Source: Chelonoidis abingdonii | Taxonomy: Eukaryota; Chordata; Testudines; Testudinidae | Direction of reading: 5' to 3' | Assembly (NCBI RefSeq): GCF_003597395.2 | Contig: NC_133770.1 | Span: forward strand, 7,398,317 to 7,462,316 | DNA: 64,000 nucleotides | Shown: positions 32,260-43,809 of the stretch, one piece after another | Layout of the letters: every line of letters starts with the position of its first letter | How positions within the stretch are numbered: the first letter of the stretch is position 1 | The notes under the pieces: model-generated | Databases searched by the model: none | Seen by the model: the letters and a program-made list of their open reading frames with translations, nothing else | Told to the model about the DNA's origin: nothing | Position numbers and translations under genes: made by a program

Positions 32260-33181
32260 GTGTATTTATGCTGTGTGGTGTAGGGTGCTTAAGGGTCTTG
32301 GATACAATTTGATCATTTTTTTCTCTCTATGGTATAATAAAGGAGCTAATTTAGAGTTAATTGGGAGTCTTATTATGTGCTGCAGAGCTGCAATCAGTGA
32401 TATTTAGGTCTAAGTATTAAATCTACTGTGAGACAGTATCTTTATTGGAAGAGACCTTCCCAGTATGCACCAGCTGTGAGGCTCCCCCACTAACAGTTGA
32501 ACCACTAAGAGCTGTGTTAAGTGGAGGGCCCTGAAAACATCTTGGTGAGTGGCCAGCTGGGTGGCTGGTAGAGAGAAGTGGCCAGTAGGGGGACTGGCGG
32601 AGAGGTGCAGACAGCAGGATAGATAATGGAGAGTGTCAGAGCAGAGCCCCCCAGAGAGGTGCAGCAATTGGCTGTTTGGGCAATGAGCAAGTGCCCAAGC
32701 AGGGGCGCGAGTAAGGTGCCTTCTTACCCACGCCATTCCACAAAGGGTGGGAGCTGAACTCTGTGGATGAACCTCTGAACTCTGGGGTTGCACTGGCCAA
32801 GGACAGTAACTGTGAGTGGGGTACAGAGAAGGGTCGGGCACGTTAAAGGGACTTTTGGGTTACTGGACTTAAGAACCCAAGGGGAAAAGGACACTGCCCA
32901 ACTTACTTGGGGGTGGGTTGTTTACTTGTGGTTTATGTTTATGAACCCTAATTGTGGTATTTTCCAAAATTAATGCAGAGTTACTTCCCTCCTTTTATTA
33001 AAAGTTTTTGCTACATTCAGACTCTGTGCTTGCTAATGGGGAAGTATTGCCTCTTAGAGGTGCCCAGGGGGTGGTGTATAATTGTCCCAGGCAGTTTTGT
33101 GTTGTGTTGTTGAAAAACAACCCCTAGATACTGAACCCGGCCCTTGTTGCTGCTGACGCCACCTGGCAGAAGGGTTACATA
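32260..33181 (+). mobile_element. Probable ERV-type LTR
   Basis: The segment from about 32800 has the look of an LTR R/U5: a TATTAAAAG element (32997-33005), a GCTACATTCAGACTCTGTGC block, and an end GCAGAAGGGTTACA near 33181. The left end could not be fixed (a TGTGAGGC start at about 32474 is one option), and no target duplication was seen. No internal retroviral genes adjoin it. Confidence 0.45.
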
Positions 33182-33189
33182 CGTTTGTT

Positions 33190-34530
33190 CACCTAGGTCA
33201 TATGCTCTGAACTGAACATCTGACTTACCGGGTTTTCCAGATGCTGAAGGTGAATTCTTCTTCCTCACACATATGTATCAATCAAACCCTTTCTCATGAG
33301 CATTCATGTCTCCTTTGGATTTGCTCTACAGCTTTCAAGCCGTTTCCAGAGGCTCCTTTTCAGTCAAACTAACACATGATCTTTAAAACCCAAGAGAAAA
33401 TTAGTGGCAAGTGTGAAACTTAGAATAATGCTGAGGCCAAATGACCAAATAAAATGGAATTTATTTTTGCTTTCAAATTCCCTTTAATCCCTTAGAGAGA
33501 TTAATTGTGGTTTGTCCTTCCTATGCCTCCAACATGCTCTTCTGAAAGCACGCAAAGATCAAGCCACTGCATGTATGCCCTTTTAGCAGATTAAAACGAA
33601 CTGTCACTAGGGTTTTTGTGGGGTGGGATGGGGAGGTCAGTCCATAAGAGAATAAACGATGCAGTTTGGAGGATTTCTTTGAAAAGTTATAGCAGCCTTT
33701 TCAAGGATAGCAGAGCAATCTGCTTTGCAGAACTTGTTGAAAGAATAAAGATGTATTAGTGGATCAGACATGATATGGTGTTTCTGTTAGGGCTGGGGTT
33801 TTGGGGTGTCTTATACATAAAAAAGAGGTTTTCATTTAATATATACATTTACGAGCTTCTCCACTCCCTTTGGTCTGCAACGATCACGTACAGGATGGTT
33901 TCCAGTTACTCATTCTGCCTTAACCCTTCAAACCCATCACCTAAGAAACTTAAGACGTTCTGTCTCTGATGCTCAGAATCACAACACCTAGAAAAATCTC
34001 AGGCCCAGCCTTGCGATCCACAGAACCTGAGCAAGGTGCTTAGGTCCCCTGTGCCATGAATGTGGAGAGATGGGGACCTCTGAATGTGATTCACAAAGCC
34101 AGCACACTGGGCGGGTAGCTGCCTAAGCTAGCCAATGGGAGATCCCAACCAGACGGGTGTGTGCTAAGCCCCACCCCGGTGTTCAGCAGCTTTCTCTGCT
34201 TGTGATTCACGAACGGGGAAAAACAGGTGTTCGGTTGCCTAAATGGCATGTAAGGCCCCGTCTAGTCGGTGCCTAACTCCACATAAAACAGCCAGGGAAT
34301 GGTAGGCAGCTAAGTTCCCTGTAAGCTGCGCGGCCATGCAGCAGCCTGTTAAGCGCCACACAGGTGCTCAGGGAACCCAGTCCTGGTGGACCTGCCACGG
34401 CTGGGGTACTGGCACCCCGGCCCAACCCAGCCCAGCCCATCACACACCACCTCCATACGGGTGCACATAACAAAATTCATTCCACACGTGGGTGGGAAAT
34501 ATTAGTGGGAACACTGGTAGGCAGCCCTTT
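33190..34530. other. Unassigned non-coding stretch
   Basis: No gene seen. 33990-34300 resembles 22310-22660 in words such as GTGCCTAACTCC and GGCAGCTAAGTCCC, and may be another old repeat family. Confidence 0.3.
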
Positions 34531-34534
34531 CATG

Positions 34535-34620
34535 ACCTTTAGCCTAGTGGTTAGTGCCTAGCCCAGGATGTGGGTAATCCCTGGTTTGAGTCTTGTTATG
34601 GACCCAATGAGGAGAACGAA
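34535..34620 (+). mobile_element. tRNA-derived SINE head (MIR/CORE type)
   Basis: TAGCCTAGTGGTTAGTGCC is a pol III A box and GGTTTGAGTC, about 35 bp later, a B box, as in tRNA-derived SINEs. Confidence 0.6.
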
Positions 34621-34966
34621 TCTGCCACCGCTTAGTGAGAGCCTGAATCACTAGGCGGTAGAGTCCTTCTAACTCTTTCATAAAGTAAGATTGACATTAT
34701 TTAATGAAAGTGGAACAACTCCAGTAGGAGCGGTTGAGGGAGCCCCACACTAGAAGGTTCCCTAGCTTAGTGTTTAGCAGGGCATTATCAGCCTCTTTGG
34801 TAGCCCGGCTCTATGCACCCTTCCCACTTTGCTGGTGTATTTACCCTTTCCCAAGCCCCAGTGCCCGTTACCTACTGCGTATGACTTCACCTTAGCTGTG
34901 CAGTTGAAATGCACAACCTTGTCTCCTACTGCAAGCTCCTTGGGTCAGGAAACATGTCGCCATCCG

Positions 34967-35042
34967 GGGGCGAGATCCTCGGCTAATGTTAGTTAAAATC
35001 CATAGAGCTACTCCAGTTTACATCAGTTAAGGATCAGGCCAC
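34967..35042. repeat. Palindromic repeat, GAGATCCTC/GGATCAGGCC type
   Basis: CGAGATCCTCGGCTAATGTT on the left and ACATCAGTTAAGGATCAGGC on the right form an imperfect foldback of the same family as 18150-18212. Confidence 0.5.
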
Positions 35043-35044
35043 TA

Positions 35045-36500
35045 AGTTTGTGAATTTCCATGTCATTTGACAACACTCTTCAAATGCTCTGGACTCATAG
35101 TTAGTTTTAGCTGCGCTGAAAGTCTCCTGCCCCTGAGAATCATGTCTCTGATGGACTGAACGGTCCTATTGTTTTTGATTGCAATGGGTGATTTGTAGAG
35201 GAAGGGGGTCTCGAAGCCAAGCCCCTGAACTTCGGCATAGTTTAAATCCAGTGACACACTTTGCAGAGAGGGCCTGTTTCTAGCTATTCAGTTCGTTTGG
35301 CTAATGAGGCCTGATCTTTATCAGTGACGGCCTCCTCACGCAATCAGCCATTTCCCTTCAATTGAGAGATACCAATTACTTGCCCTGTGCTTGTGTCATA
35401 GACAGTGCATTCAGAATATCGGTTTAATGAGTTTATTTTACTGCCCTGCAAATATTCCCTGGCTCGCTGTTATCGCACAGTGGGGTGTCTTAGCAACATT
35501 AGTCTTTCCATTGGAGGATATTTTTTAAAAAAATCATTTTAAACATCCCTGGAGACTTTATTAGCACTTCCTGCAAGAAGACAAGGAGTCTAATACGGGG
35601 CGGGGGGGTGAGAGTGAAACAGGAGCTTAGCATTTCACACACAGTGCTTGACTTTACATAGGAAACACATTCACATCCCCCAGCCCATAAAGCGGGCCCT
35701 GGAATAAATGGCCCGTGTGTACATAAACAGAGCCGAATCATTTCATTTCTATGGCTTTCTGTCTGATGGGTCAGAGAGCCGGGAAAGGACAAAACCTCTG
35801 TGTAGGGCCCAAGCCCCATCCCAGCTGGAATGTGCACTAATGGGTGCGCCCATGGGGAAGGCCGACACGCTGCATGGGGGACGCACTGAGGGCTGCTTGT
35901 GTTGTGGATTGCTGGTTATTAATGAATGGGCTGAATACACATTTTGCCTTTTGGTTTTCACTCTTAGCTGGCTGTGGGAAAGCCTGGGCTCGCTGAGCCC
36001 CCTTACGACTCCAATGGGCCTTTTGGAATGAGGCAAGCCAGACACCGCACAACCTCTCTGTTGCATCATCACTTGGAGATGTGTTCTGGGGGAACCTGTC
36101 TTGGCAGCTCACAGGAACAGCAGCCCTCCAGGAGCATCTCCTGGTTGACCCACCTCCATCTCCAGGGCTGTTGATGGAGGGAGGAACCACGCCACGCTTG
36201 GAGCATAGTATTCTATCAGGAACATCTGCCTAATGGATTGAGCAAGTGCTTTGAGACGGATGATCACCGGTGACTGAGACAAGCGGGAAAAGGGGAAAAA
36301 CCTTCTACCGCTCCCAAGAAGGGAGCTCCCTTGTGGTCACAGGGAGAGAGTCTGAGACCAGTACCCTCTGCAGTCGGCACCCATAGACACAGGGGGGTTG
36401 CCAAAGCGTCTAATCCCCAGAGCCATCAGCCACCGCTGCCCACTGCAACATTAGATTGGCACCCCAGCCCTGTTCCCCCAGGTCTCCCAGTGCAGGCCTT
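35045..36500. other. Unassigned non-coding stretch
   Basis: Open frames exist on both strands in 35700-36190, but they mirror each other and show no known domain. Confidence 0.25.
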
Positions 36501-36559
36501 AAGAACTCACCTGGGTCTCATCCTCATGGTGTGAGGCTAGGCACAACCGTTCCTGAAAG

Positions 36560-38160
36560 CTGCGAGGGAGAAGGGTAAAAAGCTGGTCTCCCCCATGGAG
36601 CAGGAGAGGGAGGAGCTGCAGGCTCAGGCCAGAGCGCTGCTAGAACAGGAACGAAGGGTGGAAGCCCACAAATGCACTCTGGAGAAATACCCACAGGAGC
36701 AAGAGGTGTCCCTAGATTTTGTAGGTGAGGCCTCCAGACGAGTTGCTCAGCCAGAAGGTAGCCTCCTAAGCCAGTCTGTCCTCTGCCCCAGGTATGGGGG
36801 GAGATGGATCTAGCCCTTCTTTGGTGGAGGAAGGTGGGGGAGTTAATAGATCCAGTGGGGATGGTCCCCTCCTTAACATTTTCTTATTTAAAACAAAAAG
36901 TTAGTTGTTAAATGTTGTTGCTTGTTAATAGTTAATAGTCACGTTAATTTTGTTTCTCTGTTATTACTTAAACACTAAAGGCAATTTCTGAAGTCAAATT
37001 TCTCACGGTAAATAAGTTTTCGTGCCGTGTTTAGGGAGCTGTTTTCTCAGGAGCACACCCTGACAGAGGACGCCACAAGCAGCCTGGTGGAAGACCTTGA
37101 GGCCAGGGCTGGAGAGGAGACTAAGGAGACCGTTGAGCGGATTTTCAGGCATTAGGTCCTCTTGGGGGCTGGGAGGAGTTGTGTGAGCCAACACACTCCC
37201 CTGTCCTTTGGCTTTGGCCTTTTGTTTTTTAAATAATGTGAAACCAGCACTTGGGTGGATGCCCACCAGCTCAGGTTTCTGTGCTGTTCGATGTAGGCCT
37301 GCCACAGAAAAAACTCAACTCAGAGATTTTTTTCAGACTCCCTCACATTTGGTCTGGCTCCAGTTTCAGTGTAGAAGCCACAACTGAGGTGGGTGGAAAG
37401 TAGGCTTGGATTAGTTGGGGTATGCTGGGATGACTTTGGATCCTCTCTCGGGTAACGGTATCCCTCAACTCAACAGCAGAAAACAGCTCCCTCAACAAAC
37501 TCATTCTACCTGATGGCTGGGGAGATGGACATTTCCCAGGAGAGCAGACAGCATGTCTCCCAGCAGTGATTCCTCAAGACCTTCATTCAGTTGGTGGAAG
37601 AGGGTTGTGCACACGTATCAGCTCTCTCCCCAGCGGATGCAGAAGGGAATTACTTGGCTGATTGCTGCATCGTCCCTGCTGGTCAGCTCTGTAGCCTCAT
37701 CGAAGTGCCGTCAGAAATTGATCAGCTTCTCCAGGAAGAGCTGGCAGGAGGGTGACAAGAGGAGGCTGATGTCCATCTGTGCTCGGGGGACCTATGGTCG
37801 CAGAATGCCTGCACTGCTGCTTTCTGTTTGCACCCACATTGTGGTGTGTCAAAGGTGGAACTCCACCCGGTCACCTCTGCTGGCCTGGCCGAGGAGACAG
37901 AGCCTGCAGCTGTTGAGCGTGTGGTGCGCTGGATGGGACTGGCTGAACTGGCCATGGAGCTTCCTGGCTGCTGAGAACAGAGCCTGGCACCTGAGCATCC
38001 TGTCTCCAGAAAATTCCTTCACAACCAGACTAAGGCAGCGAGCAAGGCAAGGGACACACGGGAATCCACCCCGGTGCGCTGCCTTTCTGGTGTTCAATCC
38101 AGTGTCCGCTGCCACCAAAAAGAGCGAGCGGCTTTCGCTGCTTCTCCCTGGCAGCACACG
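36560..38160 (+). other. Cluster of coding-like frames of unknown identity
   Basis: Three stretches look more protein-like than their surroundings. 36595-36770 encodes a strongly charged coiled-coil-like helix (QEREELQAQARALLEQERRV, with heptad-like spacing), running into GGTAGCC at about 36755, which could be a splice donor. 36999-37154 (another frame) reads LFSQEHTLTEDATSSLVEDL and ends RIFRH-stop. 37570-37750 reads FIQLVEEGCAHVSALSPADA in a frame with a stop just before it. I do not recognise a family. A broken host paralogue or the accessory protein of a transposon are both possible. Confidence 0.3.
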
Positions 38161-38199
38161 CTAGGGCCAAAACATTTCTGGCCTGGTGCTTGATAAGCT

Positions 38200-39135
38200 G
38201 CCCTGCAGTGGCTTAGGAGCATGAGTCCCAACCTCAGGTCAGACTGTTAAGACCCAGGGCACATCCCCCAAATTGGCTGTGAGTTCCATACTTTGATTTC
38301 ACCAACCCTTTATCAAGGGTAAACTCCTCGAACACTGTAACAGCCTTGCTATGGAGTCACAGGCAGTCCCCTTGGGTACTCCGATCTCTCTTGCCACCAG
38401 GTGAGCTTCCCTTTGTCACAGATGGTCCCTTACACTAAGTATCACAGCAACAGGCGGGTTACTCCCAGTCCCATAGGACCAGTAATTTACCCCAGATCAG
38501 TTGTAGTCTAGATTCCACACCAGAGACAACACTTGTAGCTAATCCTATAATAAACTATCTAAACATTTATTATATAGGCAAAGGAAACAAGAGAGTTATT
38601 TACAAAGTTAAAGCAGGTAAACATATATAAATAAGTTCTAGTCTTACATTTCAAAAAGTAATATAAGCATCTATAATAAGCAAACTCTATATGTGCGGGG
38701 ATCTTTTGCTTATGCCTAGTAATCCTTGTCACCCATAAAGCTACAGTTCCTCCTTGTTAAGGGTTTTTATAGCCTCCTCCACTTCTGCTTTGAGCTACAA
38801 ACTCGGCTGATGGGAGGAATTCACTTGCATGACATCTTCATGGTGAGGGAGAGTAAACACCGAAGCCTTTTCTCCTGGTGAGTGTTCCACTCTAGTCCAG
38901 CTGATGGGTCTTTCTTGTCGGGCAGGAGGTAACACCTTCTGCTGGAGGCCAGCATTTCACACTAGTCAACGTCTCTTTCCTGGCTGGTGATTTACACCAT
39001 AGGCAGAAGCTTACAATGGAAAGGCTCAAATATGACCTGGCAATATAAGCAAGATTAATGTAGGCAACAGCGCACAAGCATTCCAGGAAGTCTAAACTCT
39101 TCCCTCTAATCCAAATATTGATTTTAACAATGCTT
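38200..39135. repeat. LTR-like repeat, copy 1
   Basis: It shares an order of words with 45700-45990 plus 47400-48100: CAGGCAGTCCCCTTGGG, then CAGTCCCATAGGACCAG, then AGTTAAAGCAGGTAAACAT, then GCTTTTGCTTATGCC-like sequence. The AAAGCAGGTAAA block and length suggest an ERV LTR, but no TG...CA ends or target duplication were identified. Confidence 0.45.
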
Positions 39136-39136
39136 T

Positions 39137-40230
39137 GTGTTTGTCAGTGTCCAGTTGGGGCACCTTGTCTGCCGGCCTCATGGCGCTGTTCTACAAACCA
39201 CACGCGGCCAGTGTGGTGAGCTGTCGCCTGAGGGTGAGTGTGGGGCCGGTGCTCCTGCTGGTCCCCCACTGAGCTGTGCCAAACATGAAGTCTGTTATAT
39301 GATCCCTGGTCCACGCGACGGCATCCGGAGCACCCCTCACCTTTGCGATCAGCCAGGGAATGCTGTGCTGCAATTCTCACAGCAGCACACTGATCTGGCA
39401 CAACCTTTTGTTGTTGTTGTTGTTGTTGTTTCGCAAGGAATGGCTGGGAACCTGCCACCTGGGCACAGCCGCCTCCAGGAGGTGTCTGGAGTCCTCAGCC
39501 TCCATCAAGGGGAAAAGGCACATATCCCTGGCCAGCATCCTCACACATACAGGGGTCAGTGACACAGCCCGAGGGGGGCCCTGGTTATATATGTGCTCCC
39601 TCTCCAAACACTCTGCTATGGCCTATGTGAGGCTGGTGGGCTTATTGGACAAAATCATGCAACCTCTGCTCCCTAGTAGACCCAGTGCCCGTTTGCTTTT
39701 CTTCGGAGCTCACCCGTCACTGCAGGTGTGCCTTGATGATGTCCCCAGCCTCCTGAGGCCATGGCCCAGATGGATCCTGCATCTGTAGGCTTGGTAAACC
39801 CTGGAGCTGAGCATTCAATGCATGTGGCAGGAGTGGCTGGGGGATTACGGCCGGCCACGGTTGCTGCTGAAAGCAATGCAATGCGGAGCACTGCCTTCCC
39901 CTGCGAGCATTCCTACCAAAACCAGAGGGAAGCCATGACCTTTCCCCCAGCTCGGCAGCCGGGACAACCCACATCCGTTGCAGAACTGAAGGAGCGGGGC
40001 AAAGTTCCAGCAAGACAAGGCTGCAGGTTGTGGTTTGCTAACCCCACTCAGGGGGTCGCACAAGAGGGGGCAGAGCAAAGATGCAGGAATACTTTGCACC
40101 AAGTACAGCTGGGACGTACTTCCATGGCTCATCAATGCCAGGAATGTAGGATTCCAAACTAGATATGGGAAGGTACAGGGAGGTACCCAGGCACAAACTG
40201 GCAGGTTAAACTTACACTTAAAGTGACAAA
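39137..40230. other. Unassigned stretch with overlapping open frames
   Basis: Frames of 60-142 codons occur on both strands and overlap heavily. None shows a domain I know. The (TTG)n run at 39408-39430 lies inside. It could be the body of an unknown transposon, perhaps the same unit as the frames at 36.6-38.2 kb. Confidence 0.25.
39408..39430 (+). repeat. (TTG)n microsatellite, about 7.7 units
   Basis: An uninterrupted run of TTG over 23 bp. It reads as poly-Gln (CAA) on the minus strand. Confidence 0.95.
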
Positions 40231-40234
40231 CAGG

Positions 40235-41125
40235 AGGCTTTTAGCATGTAAAAAAACCAAAGTATAACTAGAAGCGTGTTTGAGGGTTAACCTTTGAAGC
40301 AGACCTTTTGAGCAAGATGAACGTGCTGCAAGATCAGAATGGTTTCTTGGAAGGAGGGGCTGGATGCTGCTTTGAATTTATTACAATTTTGTGGGGGGAA
40401 AAATACAGCACCACAGTCAGAAAAATTCATTGCACCAAGCCGCCAAAAGCATTAAAGCTGTCTCTACAGAGCTGCTAAAAGTGTTAAGTAATTTATTCCG
40501 GTCTTGTGGGAAATCAATGAGCATTTAGTACTACAAGTGGGACTTGTCTGGTTAGCTACAGTAACCCCAGCAAGGCAAGTGAAATGGTTTGTAAATCAGT
40601 TTTAAAGGGGGTAAGAATCATTCTGCATGGACTGTTATGTCTTTAGGCCATACATTTGGCTAAGCATGGTTAGCTGGTCCCTCAGACATTTTTAACCACG
40701 AGCCACAAGTGTAGTCAAACAACTGGCTACGCTTTTGAGTCAATATATGGGGACCTTCTTCCCAAACCAGAAAATAACCAGCCGAGAATGGAAACCAAGC
40801 CCTATTACCCCAGCCCACCAGCTGTCAGCAAGCCCTACAGGTCACCCCACCAGCACCACTTTAGCCTGATCCAACACCCATTAAAGTCAATGGGAGCCTT
40901 GGGTCTGTCCCTCTAATATTCCTTTGAATCTCAAAGCTGACGATCCCTCTTGTGAAAATTGTCCTGCCAGCAGCCCCCAGGTTCCCACTCATGGATCTGC
41001 ATTGATCCCAGCTGGCAGCATTGCACTGGGAGAAAGAAACAGTCTCTCAGGCAGGCCCCAGGCCTCTAGAGCCTCCACAACAGGTGCAGCTAAGCCAGCA
41101 CTGGGCATTGTTTCACTTCACCTGT
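40235..41125. other. Unassigned non-coding stretch
   Basis: Apart from the half palindromic repeat at about 40865-40905 (CCTGATCCAACACCCATTAA and onward), I see nothing I can name. Confidence 0.25.
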
Positions 41126-41129
41126 AAGG

Positions 41130-41400
41130 CAAACTGTTCAGCAGAAACCAGGGCTAAACCTCGTTCAGAGCAGATAGGCCTGAGGAAGAACAAGAAACCC
41201 TCTAGTGGGCAATTATAGAATAACATGCTGATGGGAGAAAGTTCTTCCAGATTCCCATCAATTAAGGGAGGCTAGTGCTCTGAAGCATTGGAGTTTATAT
41301 TCCTTCCAGGGTTGTTGTTTTTCAACCCTGTCTAATGTAACTATAGATTTTTCCGCTAGCCACACAGGTGTCTGATCCTTTTTGGATTAAATCCCACTAA
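41130..41400 (-). mobile_element. CR1 LINE 3' region fragment
   Basis: The words GGCAATTATAGAATAACATG, GAAGCATTGGAGTTTATATT and CCCTGTCTAATGTAACTATA parallel 56690-56830, which is an inverted CR1 3' region. It is an older copy without its terminal octamers. Confidence 0.6.
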
Positions 41401-41404
41401 ACTC

Positions 41405-42305
41405 TTGACCTCAATGTATTGGGACAATTAATGCTTTAATTTTCATCGAATTAAACCGATCTGTGATTTTTTTAAAAATTAATGATCAATTTTACAAAGC
41501 TTTGTTTGTGCATTTTTTCGCAATCTCATGTTGATGCTTAGGGGCAGATCCTAAGCTATTGTAAATGAGCAGTGCCATAGAGTATAACTAAATGCCTGTG
41601 ATGTCAGGAAGACAGCTAGAGGGGCCGCTCCTTTGATTTCATGTCCCTTTCCAATCTTTTAAGACGAGAGTTTTTAAAGTTAATGAAAAGTTTCATTAAG
41701 AGCAATGTTCATTCTGATTTGAGAACTGTGCAGCTACATATACACCAACCCGCACACATGCTCTCGCTCCCACTAACAAGACACAAACTGATTGATAGAA
41801 TGAAGCATTCTGGGATTTATCCCCAGATGGTCCAGGTTTGGTTCTTCTCAAAGGAGAGACATCACTTTGAAATTAACATCACAGCTTGTTTGTGTTGCAC
41901 CAGACAGGAAACAAAATTAATATGCCCTAATAAGTTGTGTTCTAAACGTGTGTTCCTACTAAGTTTGGCCTAAATTAATGAATATTTATTTCAAAATCAC
42001 AGGCGTATGCAAAAGCCTCAGTAGTCTCAGATTTTGTTTTGGTTTTTTTGAAGGGAAGAAAATATATTCTGAGGGATGCTTTGTGACACACATACTTAAC
42101 ATTTAGCTGAGGGCCAGATCTTCAGTAGGTGTACATTGAACAAAGCTTCATCGGTGGTGTTTCTCCAGTTTTCACCAGGTTGCCCTGAATCTTTAGCCAA
42201 CTAGGAGCACAGCTGAAGACTAGAATGAGCAGCCACATCCTGCAGCACTTATGCCTGTGGGGTGAAATTCACAGCACCTCTGCCCATCACTTAAGCTCTC
42301 AAAAT
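41405..42305. other. AT-rich non-coding stretch with a near-palindrome
   Basis: TTAATGAAA-AG-TTTCATTAA at 41680-41699 gives two 9-bp inverted arms. No coding signal was seen. The open frame 41641-41973 has no recognisable domain. Confidence 0.3.
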
Positions 42306-42310
42306 GCACC

Positions 42311-42392
42311 CTGGGCTGGATACTCATTGGTGTAAATTGGTGTAGAGCCAATGGAGCTACACCTATTCACACCAGCTGAGGATCTGGCTCCG
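42311..42392. repeat. Palindromic repeat, GGGCTGGATACTC/GAGGATCTGGC type
   Basis: GGTGTAAATTGGTGTAGAGC and TGGAGCTACACCTATTCACA lie between the inverted ends, with CACCAGCTGAGGATCTGGC closing. Same family as 18150-18212. Confidence 0.6.
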
Positions 42393-42399
42393 TGTGAGT

Positions 42400-43100
42400 A
42401 AGGTCTGCAGAACCAGGCTTTAAAACTTTTGCTAACCTTTCTAATTGTATTTTTCCCGCTCCCTGAAAATGAAGTTGGTTAAATGAAAGTCTTCGGGGTA
42501 GACTATAGCTACTGCTGCTTCATATTCACAATCAGAGCATCCCTGGAACGTACCATCGATCACCGCTGACTGCCTACAGGAGCTAGGAATTTGGGTAAGC
42601 TTGGCGGAATTCAATGTTAATTTTTTTATAATTTCTACAGATAATAATGTTTATTTTTAAGCCTTTTTTTCTGGATGTATCTATTTAATTGTTCGCAGTA
42701 GTGCAAAAGCATGGCATTTAAGCGGCTTTTAAAATTATTTTCATAGATCAACATTTTCACCATTGGGGGAAATTAAAAGGGGGGGGTCAGGTAACAATTA
42801 TTGAACGACAGTAGATGTTGAGATTCAAAAAGTTAAAGCTTTATCATCGTTAAAACACAAATTGTCAACATCACGTGTCAAAATATATAAAGCAAAGATC
42901 CTCGAATCGAATGCCAGTAAGTTCTCAGGCAGTGTGTTTCTGACTTTGCCTGTCAGTAAAATTCTTTTATTATCGAGGGAAATATTTTTTCCATGTTCAT
43001 ACAGCGAAATCGATGTTTACCGACATTTACTGATTAAAAATGTCATCCTTCCAAATATAGGTTGCTTCCTAAACCGAGCTGCTGTCCCTGCCGATGGAAC
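42400..43100. other. AT-rich non-coding stretch
   Basis: No gene or repeat recognised. The low GC and lack of repeat words make 42600-42760 a possible conserved non-coding element, which cannot be judged from one sequence. Confidence 0.2.
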
Positions 43101-43149
43101 ATGAGATTAGCACTGAGTGCTTTATGTTATTTCCTCTGAGTGTGATCCT

Positions 43150-43310
43150 GTTCTCAGGGGCACTGGAATAGTAGTATGGATGGTGACATGAAGGTAGAGA
43201 TCTACATTCAGTTCCAGGCTTTGCTCTCAGACTTCCTGTGCGATGTAAACAAGCCACTTAATCTTTCGGTGCCTCAGTTGGTCAACTGTAAAATAGAGAT
43301 AATAGGCCAG
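43150..43310 (+). mobile_element. MIR-type SINE
   Basis: AGTTCCAGGCTTTGCTCTCA (B-box region), then AAGCCACTTAATCTTTCGGT and GCCTCAGTTGGTCAACTGTA, the MIR core in forward orientation. Confidence 0.65.
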
Positions 43311-43809
43311 AACCCCAGCTGGTGAGGGTCAACGTAACCCAGACCTGCTTGGTGTGGCATTTATCCCTCTCTAGTAGTATCTAGACCATCTAGAGATTAA
43401 AGAGTCTGCTACAGCCTTGGCTAAGAGCCATGTGGCTTTTAGCTCCTGCATTTGTTCCAGAGACCTCAGATTCAATCCTGCCTGCTGACAACTGGTGTCT
43501 CTCAGCATAGCTCAAGTGACTCACAGCGATTTACAGTACAATAAGGATCTGGCCCATCAGTACTTACTGGCCTCACAAAGTGTAAGGCCCCACGGATCTA
43601 GAACCCAGCACTATAGAACTAGTGAACAGCTCCCATCTACCACTCTGCAGCACCTATAGTCTCCCTTCTCTCCGTTTCCCATGAGCTCCCGTGGACACAG
43701 ACCCTGGGAAGTTCCACCTCAAGAGTTGGACAAGCAGCAGCCCCATGGCTTCTGATTGGCTCCCTGTCCTATGTAAACCCAACAGGTGTTTCAGGAAGTG
43801 TCTAGGCAA

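Noticed and set aside
35700..36190. Pairs of sense and antisense frames of about 100 codons
   Set aside because: Mutual shadows without domain or codon signal; no supporting splice sites.
39408..39430. Short poly-Gln coding tract on the minus strand
   Set aside because: The (CAA)n run is a plain microsatellite; the surrounding frame has no recognisable protein.
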